This document shows positions 44,744 to 53,659 of a stretch of DNA of 64,000 bases, piece by piece. Below the pieces are notes generated by a model that had not been told where the DNA came from, searched no databases, and saw nothing but the letters and a program-made list of their open reading frames with translations. The position numbers and the translations under genes were made by a program. Position 1 is the first letter of the stretch. Every line of letters starts with the position of its first letter. Source of the stretch: Methanobacterium sp. UBA410 (GTDB taxonomy: Archaea; Methanobacteriota; Methanobacteria; Methanobacteriales; Methanobacteriaceae); NCBI GenBank assembly GCA_002498385.1, contig DAHH01000015.1, positions 99,309-163,308 on the forward strand. The letters are read 5' to 3'.

Positions 44744-45994
44744 ATGATGCAGGAAAGGATAGTAAAAAAGACTGGAAAAAAGGTTTCAGTGCTGGGTTTT
44801 GGTGCAATGAGACTTCCAACCAAAAACGGCAGGATCGATAGGGAAAAGGCAAAAAAAGAGATATACTATGCAATAGATCATGGAGTGAACTTCATTGACA
44901 CTGCAGCACCCTACCATGGAGGTTCAAGTGAATCGTTTTTGGGAGAGGTACTTTCTGGTGAGTACAGGAACAAAGTAAACATCTCAACCAAGATGCCACA
45001 GTGGTCCGTTAAAAAGTACGAGGACATGGAGAACATCCTGAATAAACAGCTTGAAAAGCTTCAAACAGAATGCATCGACTACTACTTCGTACACAACCTT
45101 GGTAAAAACAGCTACATAAAGCTGGAGAAACTGGGACTTTCAAAGTTTTTGGACAGGGCCAAGAAGACTGGGAAAATAAAATACGCTGGTTTTTCATTCC
45201 ACGACAACAAGGAAGCATTTAAGGAAATAGTGGATTCCTACGACTGGGACGTCTGCATGATACAGTACAACTACATGGACGAGAACAACCAGGCTGGAAG
45301 GGAAGGCCTTGAATACGCTGCATCCAAAGGATTGGGAGTCTTCATAATGGAACCACTCAAGGGAGGACGCCTTGCAGGAGAAGTGCCAGAGAAGGCTGCC
45401 AGAGTATGGGACAGATCCAAGGTTAAAAGGAGTCCTGCCAACTGGGCTTTAAGGTGGGTTCTGAACCATCCTGAAGTTACATGCGTTCTCTCAGGGATGG
45501 GTAGCCACAGGGAACTTGTTGAAAACCTGGAGGTTGCAGATGAAGTTCAACCCAACTCCCTCACAGACTCCGAACTTGAACTTTACAATGAAGTTAGGGA
45601 AGTTTACAGAGCCCTTACAAAGATTGACTGCACAGGCTGTGGTTACTGCATGCCCTGCCCTGCAGGAGTGAATATTCCAGGATGTTTCGAGTACTACAAC
45701 AACAAGTACATGTTCCACGACAGAACAGCTTCAATCTCATACCTGACACAAATTGGGGGAATTGTAAGTGGCAAGGAAACTCAAGCTGGACTTTGTATTA
45801 ACTGTGGCAAATGTGTAAGGGCATGTCCACAGAAACTGGACATTCCAACGCTTTTGAAGGAGGTCTCCCGCGAACTTGAGGGTCATGGCTTCAAGTACAA
45901 GGTAAAAATTGGAAGAACCATTATAATGCCCCTCTTTGACCTTTTTATATCCTTAAACTACAGGTTTTCAAGGAGATCTTCTAAAAAAGAATAA
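44744..45994 (+). CDS. Aldo/keto reductase with C-terminal 4Fe-4S cluster motifs, 416 aa
   Basis: An AKR barrel (residues about 1-285) with VLGFGAMRLPTKNG at the start, the catalytic Asp and Tyr in NFIDTAAPYHGG near 49-60, the Lys in ISTKMPQW near 80 and the His in YYFVHNLG near 115. The barrel is followed by CTGCGYCMPCPAGVNIP and later CINCGKCVRACPQKLDIP, two ferredoxin-type cluster motifs with partial second repeats. Such fused oxidoreductases are common in anaerobes and may exchange electrons between ferredoxin and a carbonyl or flavin donor; the substrate is unknown. Two ATG codons stand in a row at 44744 and 44747. Confidence 0.9.
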   Translation: MMQERIVKKTGKKVSVLGFGAMRLPTKNGRIDREKAKKEIYYAIDHGVNFIDTAAPYHGGSSESFLGEVLSGEYRNKVNISTKMPQWSVKKYEDMENILNKQLEKLQTECIDYYFVHNLGKNSYIKLEKLGLSKFLDRAKKTGKIKYAGFSFHDNKEAFKEIVDSYDWDVCMIQYNYMDENNQAGREGLEYAASKGLGVFIMEPLKGGRLAGEVPEKAARVWDRSKVKRSPANWALRWVLNHPEVTCVLSGMGSHRELVENLEVADEVQPNSLTDSELELYNEVREVYRALTKIDCTGCGYCMPCPAGVNIPGCFEYYNNKYMFHDRTASISYLTQIGGIVSGKETQAGLCINCGKCVRACPQKLDIPTLLKEVSRELEGHGFKYKVKIGRTIIMPLFDLFISLNYRFSRRSSKKE

Positions 45995-46370
45995 ATAACA
46001 CGTAAAAGAACTTTTTTAACGTGTTCATCACTTCATGAACTATTTTAAAAGTTAATTTATTTGAAACCTAACTTAGATTTGAAACTTAAATTATTGAAAG
46101 TTAACTTACTTTTTTATTTTTTTAACATGTTTCATTAAACATTTCAGCAACATGTGAAAACTTTCCACTTTATAAACTTAATTTACCTTACTCAAATTCT
46201 TTTTTATGATTTTTAAAGCTCCTTTTCACTTAATTGATTGAATATTAATAAGTCCCATATAAATTTAATAGATCTTTAAGCATTGGAAAGTAGCTTCTTA
46301 TTCTGTAAAATTTTTTACACTTGAAGTGCATGTCTTAAATAATAATGTGAGGTTAAGGAAAAAAATTTTG
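45995..46370. other. Intergenic between convergent genes
   Basis: A 376-bp AT-rich gap. Similar but imperfect copies of TTGAAAC(C)TAACTTA sequence lie near 46060-46105. No gene or RNA is supported. Confidence 0.4.
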
Positions 46371-46595
46371 TTAGATATTAACTACAGGAAACTGAACCTC
46401 TATTAAAAGTTCGCCTTCTGGAATCTCATATGGATTGTTGAGGTAAATTTCAGTTACAGGTCCAACAATCTGGAGTTTATTTTCTGCTGCATACCTGAAT
46501 AGGTCGCTGTACACTGATGCAGCTTCACCGTAGGGTCCTTTACACCGTATAAAAGCTTTTTGATGTTTTTTTATGGTTTTTAATTCTATTTGCAT
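46371..46595 (-). CDS. Half-size GyrI-like protein, single SHS2 module, 74 aa
   Basis: The ATG at 46595 follows GAGG. The protein starts with a first strand like the full proteins (MQIELKTIKKHQKAFIRC) and joins directly to the second module: CKGPYGEAASVYSDLFRYAAENKLQIVGPVTEIYLNNP...LLIEVQFPVVNI. So it has the C-terminal SHS2 module with a short new N-terminal strand and lacks the first module. It is intact and has its own ribosome binding site, suggesting a working half-domain that might dimerise to rebuild the pocket. Closest relative in the window is the protein at 40967. Confidence 0.75.
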   Translation of the reverse strand: MQIELKTIKKHQKAFIRCKGPYGEAASVYSDLFRYAAENKLQIVGPVTEIYLNNPYEIPEGELLIEVQFPVVNI

Positions 46596-46784
46596 CTTGA
46601 TACCTCTAAAAAAAATAGTTAGCACGTTGTGGGGGCACCGTGCTTGTTTTCTAGTTTAATCCCAGAGGTTTTATAGTTTATGAGAGAGCAGATGATAAGT
46701 TTAGGGTATTTATTAACTGAATTTTAAGTGTATGAATCATTAATGGCTCAGATTTTATTTTCATTTGAGATTTACATGCAATCA

Positions 46785-47295
46785 TCATTTAAGCCACTCC
46801 TTAAGCTTCCCAGCCACAGCTTCAAAGGTCGCCTCAAGCGTGTAAATATCATGAAGTGCTCCTTCTATCTCCACTGCAGGAAAACCCTTGGATTCTAGTT
46901 CTCTGCAGCGGGCCAGTATGTCTGGCATATCGCCTGAGGCATGAACAATTAGGGAATTCTCTTTTTCAAAGTTTTCTGAAGGTAAATTAACCATTAACTC
47001 AAAGAGTGTTCCGAAAACTGGTTCCCTCACGCGGTAGTACCTTCGATCCCTTAATTTTTCCCGGGTTTCCAGGCGGAATTCCCTGCCGAGTGCTGGTGAT
47101 ATTCCAACCTTGTAGTCTGCACTGTTTGCAAACAAGCCACCCTCCAATGGAGTGACCTACGGCTACAACCTTCTCAAACTGCCTGCGGTATTCCAGAGCA
47201 GCTTCAAGGTCCTGAAGAACCTTCACATCAAAGGGCATCTGGTTTTCTCGGTGACCGCCAAGGTCAATTGCACGGTATAGGGAAATTAATTGCTG
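46785..47295 (-). pseudogene. Alpha/beta-hydrolase, N-terminally truncated and frameshifted
   Basis: The frame is open from 47295 and reads LYRAIDLGGHRENQMPFDVKVLQDLEAALEY, then VVAVGHSIGG, the nucleophile elbow (GHSxGG) of an alpha/beta hydrolase. It breaks near 47140. The next frame continues LFANSADYKVGISPALGREF and later LIVHASGDMP (acid region) and EGALHDIYTLE (catalytic His region) to 46785. The first 60-80 residues expected before the elbow are missing and no start codon lies at the break. It is a decayed gene. Confidence 0.7.
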
Positions 47296-47494
47296 CTAAA
47301 TTAAAAAGTTGAGAGTTATTATGAAATGTTTTCTATATATCTTCTCGTATAAAACGGATTTTAAGTGTTACAATATATATTATAGAGTTTATAAACGTGC
47401 ATACTGACGAAATCATCGAGCACCCTTTCTAGCTAAGTTAATCCCCACAAAAAGAGCATTATTACATGTTAAAATAAGAGTTGGAATAAAAATA

Positions 47495-47579
47495 CGCCGG
47501 GACTGGGATTTGAACCCAGGAGGAGTGGAACTCCACAGGATCTCAAGTCCTGCGCCTTCCCTGGCTAGGCTATCCCGGC
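47495..47579 (-). tRNA. tRNA-Ser (anticodon TGA)
   Basis: Acceptor stem GCCGGGA/TCCCGGC with discriminator G, a long class II variable arm (GGAGT/ACTCC), T-loop GGTTCAAATCC and anticodon loop CTTGAGA give tRNA-Ser reading UCA. It follows rps10 on the same strand by 27 bases, so it is probably processed from the end of the ribosomal-protein operon transcript. The 3' CCA is not encoded. Confidence 0.95.
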
Positions 47580-47606
47580 ATGGGACAAAAAAAAGATTAA
47601 GCTAAA

Positions 47607-47915
47607 TTAGCTTTTAAGTTCAATTTCTATACTCACGTTATCTGGTACATTAACCTTCATAACCTGACGCATTGCACGTTCATCGGCCTCAATTCCGACC
47701 AGCCTTTTGTGAATTCGCAGTTCCCATCTTTCCCATGTGGCTTTTCCTTCTCCATCTGGGGATTTTCGGGTTGGTACTACAAGTTTTTTGGTTGGTAAAG
47801 GTATTGGTCCTGACAAATCTACGCCTGTTCTCTCTGCTATTCTTTTAAGCTGGTCGCACACGTATGCAAGTTTCTTTGGGTCTGTACCTGTGAGTTTTAT
47901 TCTGGCTTTGTGCAT
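47607..47915 (-). CDS. rps10: 30S ribosomal protein S10
   Basis: The whole sequence is archaeal uS10: HKARIKLTGTDPKKLAYVCDQLKRIAERTGV, GPIPLPTKKLVVPTRKSPDGEGKATWERWELRIHKRLV, and RQVMKVNVPDNVSIEIELKS. The long basic loop with the KSP(D)GEG motif contacts the head of the small subunit. Length 102 is normal. GGAGG precedes the ATG. It is the last protein gene of the rps12-rps7-EF2-EF1A-rps10 operon, 64 bases after EF1A, the standard archaeal order. Confidence 0.97.
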   Translation of the reverse strand: MHKARIKLTGTDPKKLAYVCDQLKRIAERTGVDLSGPIPLPTKKLVVPTRKSPDGEGKATWERWELRIHKRLVGIEADERAMRQVMKVNVPDNVSIEIELKS

Positions 47916-47979
47916 TCAAATCCTCCGTGTAAAAATAAAAGGAAGGTAATTAATTATTAATACCCTCTAAGTTTCATAT

Positions 47980-49221
47980 TTATTTTGCTGGTACGAGGTC
48001 GATACATACTCCAGCAGCCACGGTCTGACCCATATCACGGATAGCGAATCTTCCCATGTGTGGAATTTCTTTGATCTTCTCGATTACCATTGGTTTTGTT
48101 GGTTTAACTACAACGTATGCTGCGTCACCAGTTTTGAGGAAGTCTGGATTTTCTTCTTTGACCTGACCTGTTGCAGGGTCCAGTTTTTTCTGGAGCTCCA
48201 TGAAGGTGCATGCAACCTGTGCTGTGTGGCAGTGGAACACCGGTGTGTATCCTACTGTGATAACACCTGGATGCTGTAACACAACGATCTGTGCTGTGAA
48301 TTCTTTTGCAACTGTTGGTGCGCTTGTACTGTGTCCTGCGACATCTCCTCTTTTTATGTCGTTTTTACCGACACCCCTAACGTTGAAACCTACATTGTCA
48401 CCAGGTTCTGCCTGTTCGAGTACCTCATGGTGCATCTCTATGGATTTTACTTCTCCACTTACTCCTGCAGGTTCAAAGGTCACGTTGTCAGCTTTCTTCA
48501 TTATTCCTGTTTCTACCCTTCCAACTGGAACTGTTCCCACACCAGTGATGGAGTAAACATCCTGAACTGGTACCCTGAGTGGTAGTTTTGTTGGTTTGTC
48601 CGGTGCTTTAAGGTCACCGAGTGAGTCAACCAGTGAAGGTCCCTTGTACCATGGGGTGTTTTCACTTTTCTTGGTTATGTTGTCTCCTTCAAATGCAGAA
48701 ATTGGTATGAATTTAACCTCTGATGGTTTGTATCCAACTGTTTTGATGAGTGCTGAAACCTGATCTTTGAGTTCGTTGAATTTTTTCTCATCGTACTTTA
48801 CAAGGTCCATCTTGTTGATGGCAACGATTAACTGTCCAATACCAAGTGTTCTTGAAAGAAATACGTGTTCCTTTGTCTGTGGCATGATACCGTCGTCTAT
48901 TGCAACAACGAGCACACCTGCATCTGCCTGGGATGCTCCAGTGATCATGTTTTTAACGAAGTCCCTGTGACCGGGACAGTCCACAATTGTGAACTCATAT
49001 TTTGGTGTTTCGAATTTTGCGTGGGCGAGGTCAATTGTAACTCCTCTTTCCCTTTCTTCGGTCAGTTTGTCCATGACGAACCTGTACTTGTTTTCGCCCT
49101 GTGCAAGCTGCTGCTCTGCGATTGCTCCTGACTGGAGAAGTAAGTGTCCAACAAGTGTTGATTTACCATGGTCTACGTGTCCAATAAACGCTAAGTTCAT
49201 GTGTTCTTTTGCTTTAGCCAT
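47980..49221 (-). CDS. tuf: Elongation factor 1-alpha (aEF1A)
   Basis: GTPase delivering aminoacyl-tRNA. G1 is GHVDHGKST at residues 14-22, G3 DCPGHRDFVKNMITGASQAD, G4 NKMD and G5 SAFEGDN; the barrel domains follow. The length of 413 is typical. GGAGG lies before the ATG. The long 5' spacing (125 bases) from aEF2 may hold a separate promoter, as its expression is usually very high. No unusual residue was seen. Confidence 0.98.
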   Translation of the reverse strand: MAKAKEHMNLAFIGHVDHGKSTLVGHLLLQSGAIAEQQLAQGENKYRFVMDKLTEERERGVTIDLAHAKFETPKYEFTIVDCPGHRDFVKNMITGASQADAGVLVVAIDDGIMPQTKEHVFLSRTLGIGQLIVAINKMDLVKYDEKKFNELKDQVSALIKTVGYKPSEVKFIPISAFEGDNITKKSENTPWYKGPSLVDSLGDLKAPDKPTKLPLRVPVQDVYSITGVGTVPVGRVETGIMKKADNVTFEPAGVSGEVKSIEMHHEVLEQAEPGDNVGFNVRGVGKNDIKRGDVAGHSTSAPTVAKEFTAQIVVLQHPGVITVGYTPVFHCHTAQVACTFMELQKKLDPATGQVKEENPDFLKTGDAAYVVVKPTKPMVIEKIKEIPHMGRFAIRDMGQTVAAGVCIDLVPAK

Positions 49222-49346
49222 AAATTATACCTCCATTAAAGATTGCGTAGCGTGTTAGCAATTAGTCTAAACAACGTGCTTTAACGTCCTCTATCATCTA
49301 TTATATCTAAATATCATTTCATTATATTTAATCTTTTATTTAACCA

Positions 49347-51539
49347 TTAGCTCAGGTAATGGTCTGGGCCATATGGTTCTGGACTTAATCCTTTTCTAGC
49401 CCTTATCTCTTTTATAATTTTTCTTTGAAGTTCATTTGGGAGTCTTTCAAATCCTGCGTTTTCAGTTGACCATAAACATCTACCTTCTGCCGCGGATCTT
49501 ATGTCTCCTGCAAATCCGAACATTTCAGCAACGGGTACTGTTGATTCCACTATTGCCATGTCTCCTTCCTGGGACATGTCCACTATCTGTCCTCTTCTGT
49601 TCTGGATCTCCCTTGTTGCTGCACCCATATAGTCTTGTGGAACGTTGATAAATACTTTTTGTATTGGTTCAAGGAGTGTTGGTTTTGCCATCATGATACC
49701 ACCGTAAACAGCCTTCCTTATAGCTGGCAGTACCTGTGCTGGACCCCTGTGAACTGCATCTTCGTGTATTTTAGCATCTTTAAGTGATACTTTAAGTCCC
49801 ATGACTTTTTCTCTTGCTATTGGGCCGTCGTCAAGTGCACTTTCAAATCCTTCAATTAGAAGTTCCTTTATCTCATCCAGGTACTGGATACCACGGGTCA
49901 TGTTGATGAAGAGTGATCTCTTGTAAACATCCCATACTTTTTTTGCCTCGTCCTTAGGGAGTCCGTATTCTGTGAAGGTTGAAGCCTGTGATTTTCCTTT
50001 AACTTTACCTTCTTTAATGTCTCCTTTCTGTATGGCATCAAAGACTGTTTTGTCAAGTGGTTCAATTTCAACGTAGAACTTGTTGTGTTTGTTTGGTGAT
50101 TTTCCTTCAACAGGTCCTGCCTTTGTTGTTACTGTTTCCCTGTAAACAACGATCGGTTCCGAGGTTTCGATCTCCACACCCTTCTCGTTGATCCTGTAGG
50201 CTATGATCTCAAGGTGAAGTTCACCCATACCAGATATGAGGTGTTCACCTGTTTCCTCGTTGATCTCAACTCTTACAGTTGGATCTTCCTTTCCAACCTG
50301 TCTTAAAACTTCTATGAGTTTTGGAAGGTCCTTGGTGTTTTTAGCTTCAACTGCAACCGTAACAACAGGCTCGGATATGTGTTCAATGCTCTCAAACGGA
50401 CTGATCTTCGTTCCGTAGCTGGTCACTGTTTCACCGGCAACAGCATTTTTTGCACCTGTTATTGCCACAATGTTTCCTGCAGGAACCTGATCCGTGTTGA
50501 TACGTTCTGGGCCCATGTAAATTCCGACCTGCTGGATTCTGGCTTTTCCCATGGATCCCACAAAGTATATCTCTGTTCCTTTTTCTATGGTTCCACCGTA
50601 AACCCTTCCTGTTGCAATTTCACCTGCATGTTTGTCTATGCTCACGTTTGTGACCATGACAGCCAGTGGTGAATTTGGGTCTGTGTGTACCATACCCTGT
50701 CCCTCAACGGTGTCAATGTCACCGGACCAGATGTTTGGCACCCTGTACTTCTGGGATACCTTTGGACTTGGAAGGTGTTCAACAACCATTCCTAAAAGAA
50801 CATCATTAAGTGGAGCTTTTTTTGCCAGCTCATCCTGTTTATCGTTTTTACAGTACTCGTAAATATCCTTGAAGTTTATACCTGTTTTCTGCATGAGTGG
50901 AACGTTTATTGCCCAGTTGTGATATGCTGAACCAAATGCAACACTTCCATCCTCAACTTTGACAGGCCATTCTTCCTTGAACTGTTCTGGAGCCATGGAC
51001 CTTATGAGCTTGTTTGCGTTGGCTATTATTTTGAAGAATCTCTGTTGTAACTCGTCTCCACCAAGTTTTAACTCGTTTATGAGACGGTCCACCTTGTTTA
51101 TGAAAAGTACTGGGCGAACGTTCTCTTTGAGTGCCTGGCGCAGAACTGTTTCTGTCTGCGGCATGATTCCTTCAACTGCACATACAACTACAACTGCACC
51201 GTCAACTGCTCTCATTGCCCTTGTAACGTCTCCACCGAAGTCAACGTGCCCTGGGGTGTCTATGAGGTTTATCAGGTACTCGTGATCTTTGAACTTGTGA
51301 ACCATTGAAACGTTTGCTGCATCAATTGTTATTCCTCTTGCTTGTTCCTGTTCATCAAAATCCAGGAAACGCTGATCTCCTGCAAGTTCTTCAGATATCA
51401 TGCCAGCTCCTGCAAGCAGGTTGTCGGATAACGTGGTTTTTCCGTGGTCAATGTGGGCCACTATACCTATGTTCCTGATGTACTCTGGCTGGTACATCAA
51501 ATCCTTAATCTTTTCAATCATCTTAGTACGTCTACTCAC
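49347..51539 (-). CDS. fusA: Elongation factor 2 (aEF2)
   Basis: Translocase GTPase. G1 AHIDHGKTT, G2 region ARGITIDAANV, G3 DTPGHVDF and G4 NKVD are present in the first 150 residues; the diphthamide loop EDAVHRGPAQ is near residue 600, where the His is modified. The start is the GTG at 51539, seven bases after AGGTGA, giving MSRRTKMIEKIKDLMY and 730 residues, the length I recall for methanobacterial EF2. A GTG three codons upstream overlaps the ribosome-binding site and is rejected. Confidence 0.97.
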   Translation of the reverse strand: MSRRTKMIEKIKDLMYQPEYIRNIGIVAHIDHGKTTLSDNLLAGAGMISEELAGDQRFLDFDEQEQARGITIDAANVSMVHKFKDHEYLINLIDTPGHVDFGGDVTRAMRAVDGAVVVVCAVEGIMPQTETVLRQALKENVRPVLFINKVDRLINELKLGGDELQQRFFKIIANANKLIRSMAPEQFKEEWPVKVEDGSVAFGSAYHNWAINVPLMQKTGINFKDIYEYCKNDKQDELAKKAPLNDVLLGMVVEHLPSPKVSQKYRVPNIWSGDIDTVEGQGMVHTDPNSPLAVMVTNVSIDKHAGEIATGRVYGGTIEKGTEIYFVGSMGKARIQQVGIYMGPERINTDQVPAGNIVAITGAKNAVAGETVTSYGTKISPFESIEHISEPVVTVAVEAKNTKDLPKLIEVLRQVGKEDPTVRVEINEETGEHLISGMGELHLEIIAYRINEKGVEIETSEPIVVYRETVTTKAGPVEGKSPNKHNKFYVEIEPLDKTVFDAIQKGDIKEGKVKGKSQASTFTEYGLPKDEAKKVWDVYKRSLFINMTRGIQYLDEIKELLIEGFESALDDGPIAREKVMGLKVSLKDAKIHEDAVHRGPAQVLPAIRKAVYGGIMMAKPTLLEPIQKVFINVPQDYMGAATREIQNRRGQIVDMSQEGDMAIVESTVPVAEMFGFAGDIRSAAEGRCLWSTENAGFERLPNELQRKIIKEIRARKGLSPEPYGPDHYLS

Positions 51540-51617
51540 CAAAATCACCTAAAAATTATAGAAAATCCGTTTTTAATTCCTTTTAAAGAAGTTAATGAAA
51601 ATGAACTGTCTCAGGAA

Positions 51618-52181
51618 TTAGTGTGCGGATCTTGCAACTCTCTCTTTTTCTTCCTTCTTCTGGATTGCGAAACTTCTGTTATCATACTCAGATGCAAACA
51701 GGAGTTCATCTGCTAGGCATTCTGCTGCTGATCGTTTCCTTTTGAATGCTGACTGGAGAGATCCTCTTGTTATGAAACCAACCGCAAGGTCAATTCTCCT
51801 TTGAGGTGCTATGTCCACTGCAACCTGGTATCCTATTCCACCGTACTTGATCCTTGTTGTTTCTTCCCTTGGAGCTGTGTTTTCAACTGCTTTAACAAGC
51901 ACCTGTACAGGATTCTTTTTCGCGCGTTTGTTTATAATATCGAATGCATCTTGAACTATGTTATAAGCCTTGTTCTTCTTTCCTGAGTTTCTCTGTGTTC
52001 TCATGATTTTATTCATGAGTCTTTCAACTATGGAAACTTTTGATTTTGCGAACTGTCTTTTAACATGTCTTCCGAGGGTGTGGGGAACCAATATCTCATC
52101 CAAGCAGATGTAGTTAACAAGACCCAGGTCATCCACCTTTACCTCTTCTAAATCCCATTTATCGAAGACCTTAAAACTCAT
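51618..52181 (-). CDS. rps7: 30S ribosomal protein S7
   Basis: Archaeal uS7: HTLGRHVKRQFAKSKVSIVERLMNKIMR near residues 33-60, NAPREETTRIKYGGIGYQVAVDIAPQRRIDLAVGFI near 109-145, and the C-terminal helix ECLADELLFASEYDNRSFAIQKKEEKERVARSAH. It initiates assembly of the small-subunit head. In bacteria S7 represses its own operon by binding mRNA; whether this holds here is unknown. Only 13 bases separate it from rps12. GTGAGG precedes the ATG. Confidence 0.97.
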   Translation of the reverse strand: MSFKVFDKWDLEEVKVDDLGLVNYICLDEILVPHTLGRHVKRQFAKSKVSIVERLMNKIMRTQRNSGKKNKAYNIVQDAFDIINKRAKKNPVQVLVKAVENTAPREETTRIKYGGIGYQVAVDIAPQRRIDLAVGFITRGSLQSAFKRKRSAAECLADELLFASEYDNRSFAIQKKEEKERVARSAH

Positions 52182-52194
52182 GTAACTACCTCAC

Positions 52195-52620
52195 TTATCT
52201 CACTGGTTTTTCAATTTTGCCTTTAACCATTTCTTCTAATGCTACGTTGTTAACCTTTGTAACCTTCCACCTGACACCAGGTATGTCACCCTTGGATCTT
52301 CCGGATGGTCCTCCAATTCCCTCGATCATGACCTCGTCATGTTCATCGATGAAACCGATTGCACCGTCTCCTGGGGCAAAAGCTGTTAACTGTTTACCAT
52401 TTTTGATAAGCTGGACACGTACACATTTCCTTATAGCAGAGTTAGGCTGTTTTGCTTCTATACCCACTTTTTCGATGACAATTCCTCTTGCTTGGGGTGC
52501 TCCTTCCAAGGGGTCAGCTTTAACATCTAAACCCATCTCTTTCCTTTTGTAATGAGTGTCCTTCCATCTAAAATTCTGTCTATTTTTTTTAAGCTTGCTT
52601 GCTGCAAAAAGTCCTGGCAA
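52195..52620 (-). CDS. rps12: 30S ribosomal protein S12
   Basis: Archaeal uS12, in the decoding centre: PGLFAASKLKKNRQNFRWKDTHYKRKEMGL, then the conserved KQPNSAIRKCVRVQLIKNGKQLTAFAPGDGAIGFIDEHDEVMIEGIGG. The TTG at 52620 directly follows AAGGAGGAATTTCA, so the protein begins MPGLFAASKL (141 residues); the longer reading from 52644 would start inside or before the ribosome binding site. A leader of about 220 bases with repeats lies upstream. Confidence 0.96.
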   Translation of the reverse strand: MPGLFAASKLKKNRQNFRWKDTHYKRKEMGLDVKADPLEGAPQARGIVIEKVGIEAKQPNSAIRKCVRVQLIKNGKQLTAFAPGDGAIGFIDEHDEVMIEGIGGPSGRSKGDIPGVRWKVTKVNNVALEEMVKGKIEKPVR

Positions 52621-52925
52621 ATGAAATTCCTCCTTGATAATCACGTATACAATCAGATTTAACCATTTGTAATGTAATGGAATTACTATAACATGTAATA
52701 ACTATGTGATAACGTGCATTCATACTGTAATTTACTGCAATTCGTTTATTGCAATTCATTAATGCGTAATTCATTAATGCACATCTGTAAGAGTATGAAT
52801 TCACCCTTACTCTGCTGTGGCTTTTTATGGAATATCCAGTTATGTGGATGTACCAGTAAAAGTTTGATATTTAAATCTGAATGTTTGATCTTTTAATAGA
52901 TTTTTTGAATAGTTAATCTTTCTTT
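52621..52925 (-). promoter_or_regulatory. Long leader and probable promoter of the rps12 operon
   Basis: Between the NusA-like gene and rps12 there are 305 bases, unlike the tight spacing elsewhere in this block. On the minus strand TTTAAATATC near 52866-52875 is a TATA candidate, giving a leader of about 220 bases. Inside it, 9-bp arms ATTCATACT (52718-52726) and AGTATGAAT (52792-52800) could close a large stem, and AATTCATTAATGC is directly repeated within. This suggests separate or attenuated control of the translation half of the block. Confidence 0.45.
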
Positions 52926-53357
52926 TTATTTTATAATAATGTTATTTATATTGTGCTGTCTCTTAGCTAAGAGCCTTGCTCTTTCAATGTTCTGACCACC
53001 TTTTCCAATGGCGGTTCTTTTATTCCTTGAATCAGTTTCAATGGTGGCAATTTTTTCCCCGTTTTCCTTCTGAAGTATCCTTATACTCCTGATCTTGGCA
53101 GGGGCCATGAGATTGCCTATAAATTCCACAGGGTCATCGGAGTGTTCTATTACTTCAACTCCCTTATCAATGGTTTTCTGAAATTTAGTTACAGTGCTTC
53201 CTCTTTTTCCAATTGCAAGACCCATGTCTCCTTTTTTAACAAGGAAAGTTACTTTTCCATGCTCATCGTCCACTATACAGTCTTTGACCATGGCTCCGGT
53301 CATGTTCTCAAAGAGCGCTATGTACCTTATTTCGTGGGTTGTAAATTTGATAGTCAC
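52926..53357 (-). CDS. nusA: NusA-like transcription factor (two KH domains)
   Basis: The archaeal NusA homologue lacks the N-terminal RNA-polymerase-binding and S1 domains of bacterial NusA. Two KH units are seen: VKKGDMGLAIGKRGSTVTKFQ near residues 41-61 and RNKRTAIGKGGQNIERARLLAKRQHNI near 110-136. It starts with GTG at 53357, five bases after rpl30e. Position between rpoA2/rpl30e and rps12 is the usual archaeal order. Length 143 is typical. Confidence 0.94.
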   Translation of the reverse strand: MTIKFTTHEIRYIALFENMTGAMVKDCIVDDEHGKVTFLVKKGDMGLAIGKRGSTVTKFQKTIDKGVEVIEHSDDPVEFIGNLMAPAKIRSIRILQKENGEKIATIETDSRNKRTAIGKGGQNIERARLLAKRQHNINNIIIK

Positions 53358-53362
53358 GAAAA

Positions 53363-53659
53363 TTACCCCATAACTTCTAATATTGTAGAGTCACCAGGAT
53401 CCTTTATTATAAGTGTAGCGACTGTATAAGGTCTACCACACACGGATCCAAGCTCCACGCTTGTTCCTTCATAAGCGTAAACAGGGACATCTGATAATTT
53501 TGAGTAATGCTCAACATCTTCTGCTATGTCTTTAGGACAGTTTTTTGCAACGATCACGAGCTTTCCTTTACCAAGTTTTAGTGCCTGAAGGGATTTATCA
53601 GATCCAAGTGTGACACTCCCGGTGTCTACAGCTACTCTTATTCCTCTATCTATATCCAT
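53363..53659 (-). CDS. rpl30e: 50S ribosomal protein L30e
   Basis: eL30 fold of the L7Ae/L30e family: DRGIRVAVDTGSVTLGSDKSLQALKLGKGKLVIVAKNCPKDIAEDVEHYSKLSDVPVYAYEGTSVELGSVCGRP. Kink-turn binding is typical of the family. The ATG at 53659 abuts the stop of rpoA2 and its GGAGGAAGGA site lies inside that gene, so translation is coupled. Length 98 is normal. Confidence 0.95.
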   Translation of the reverse strand: MDIDRGIRVAVDTGSVTLGSDKSLQALKLGKGKLVIVAKNCPKDIAEDVEHYSKLSDVPVYAYEGTSVELGSVCGRPYTVATLIIKDPGDSTILEVMG

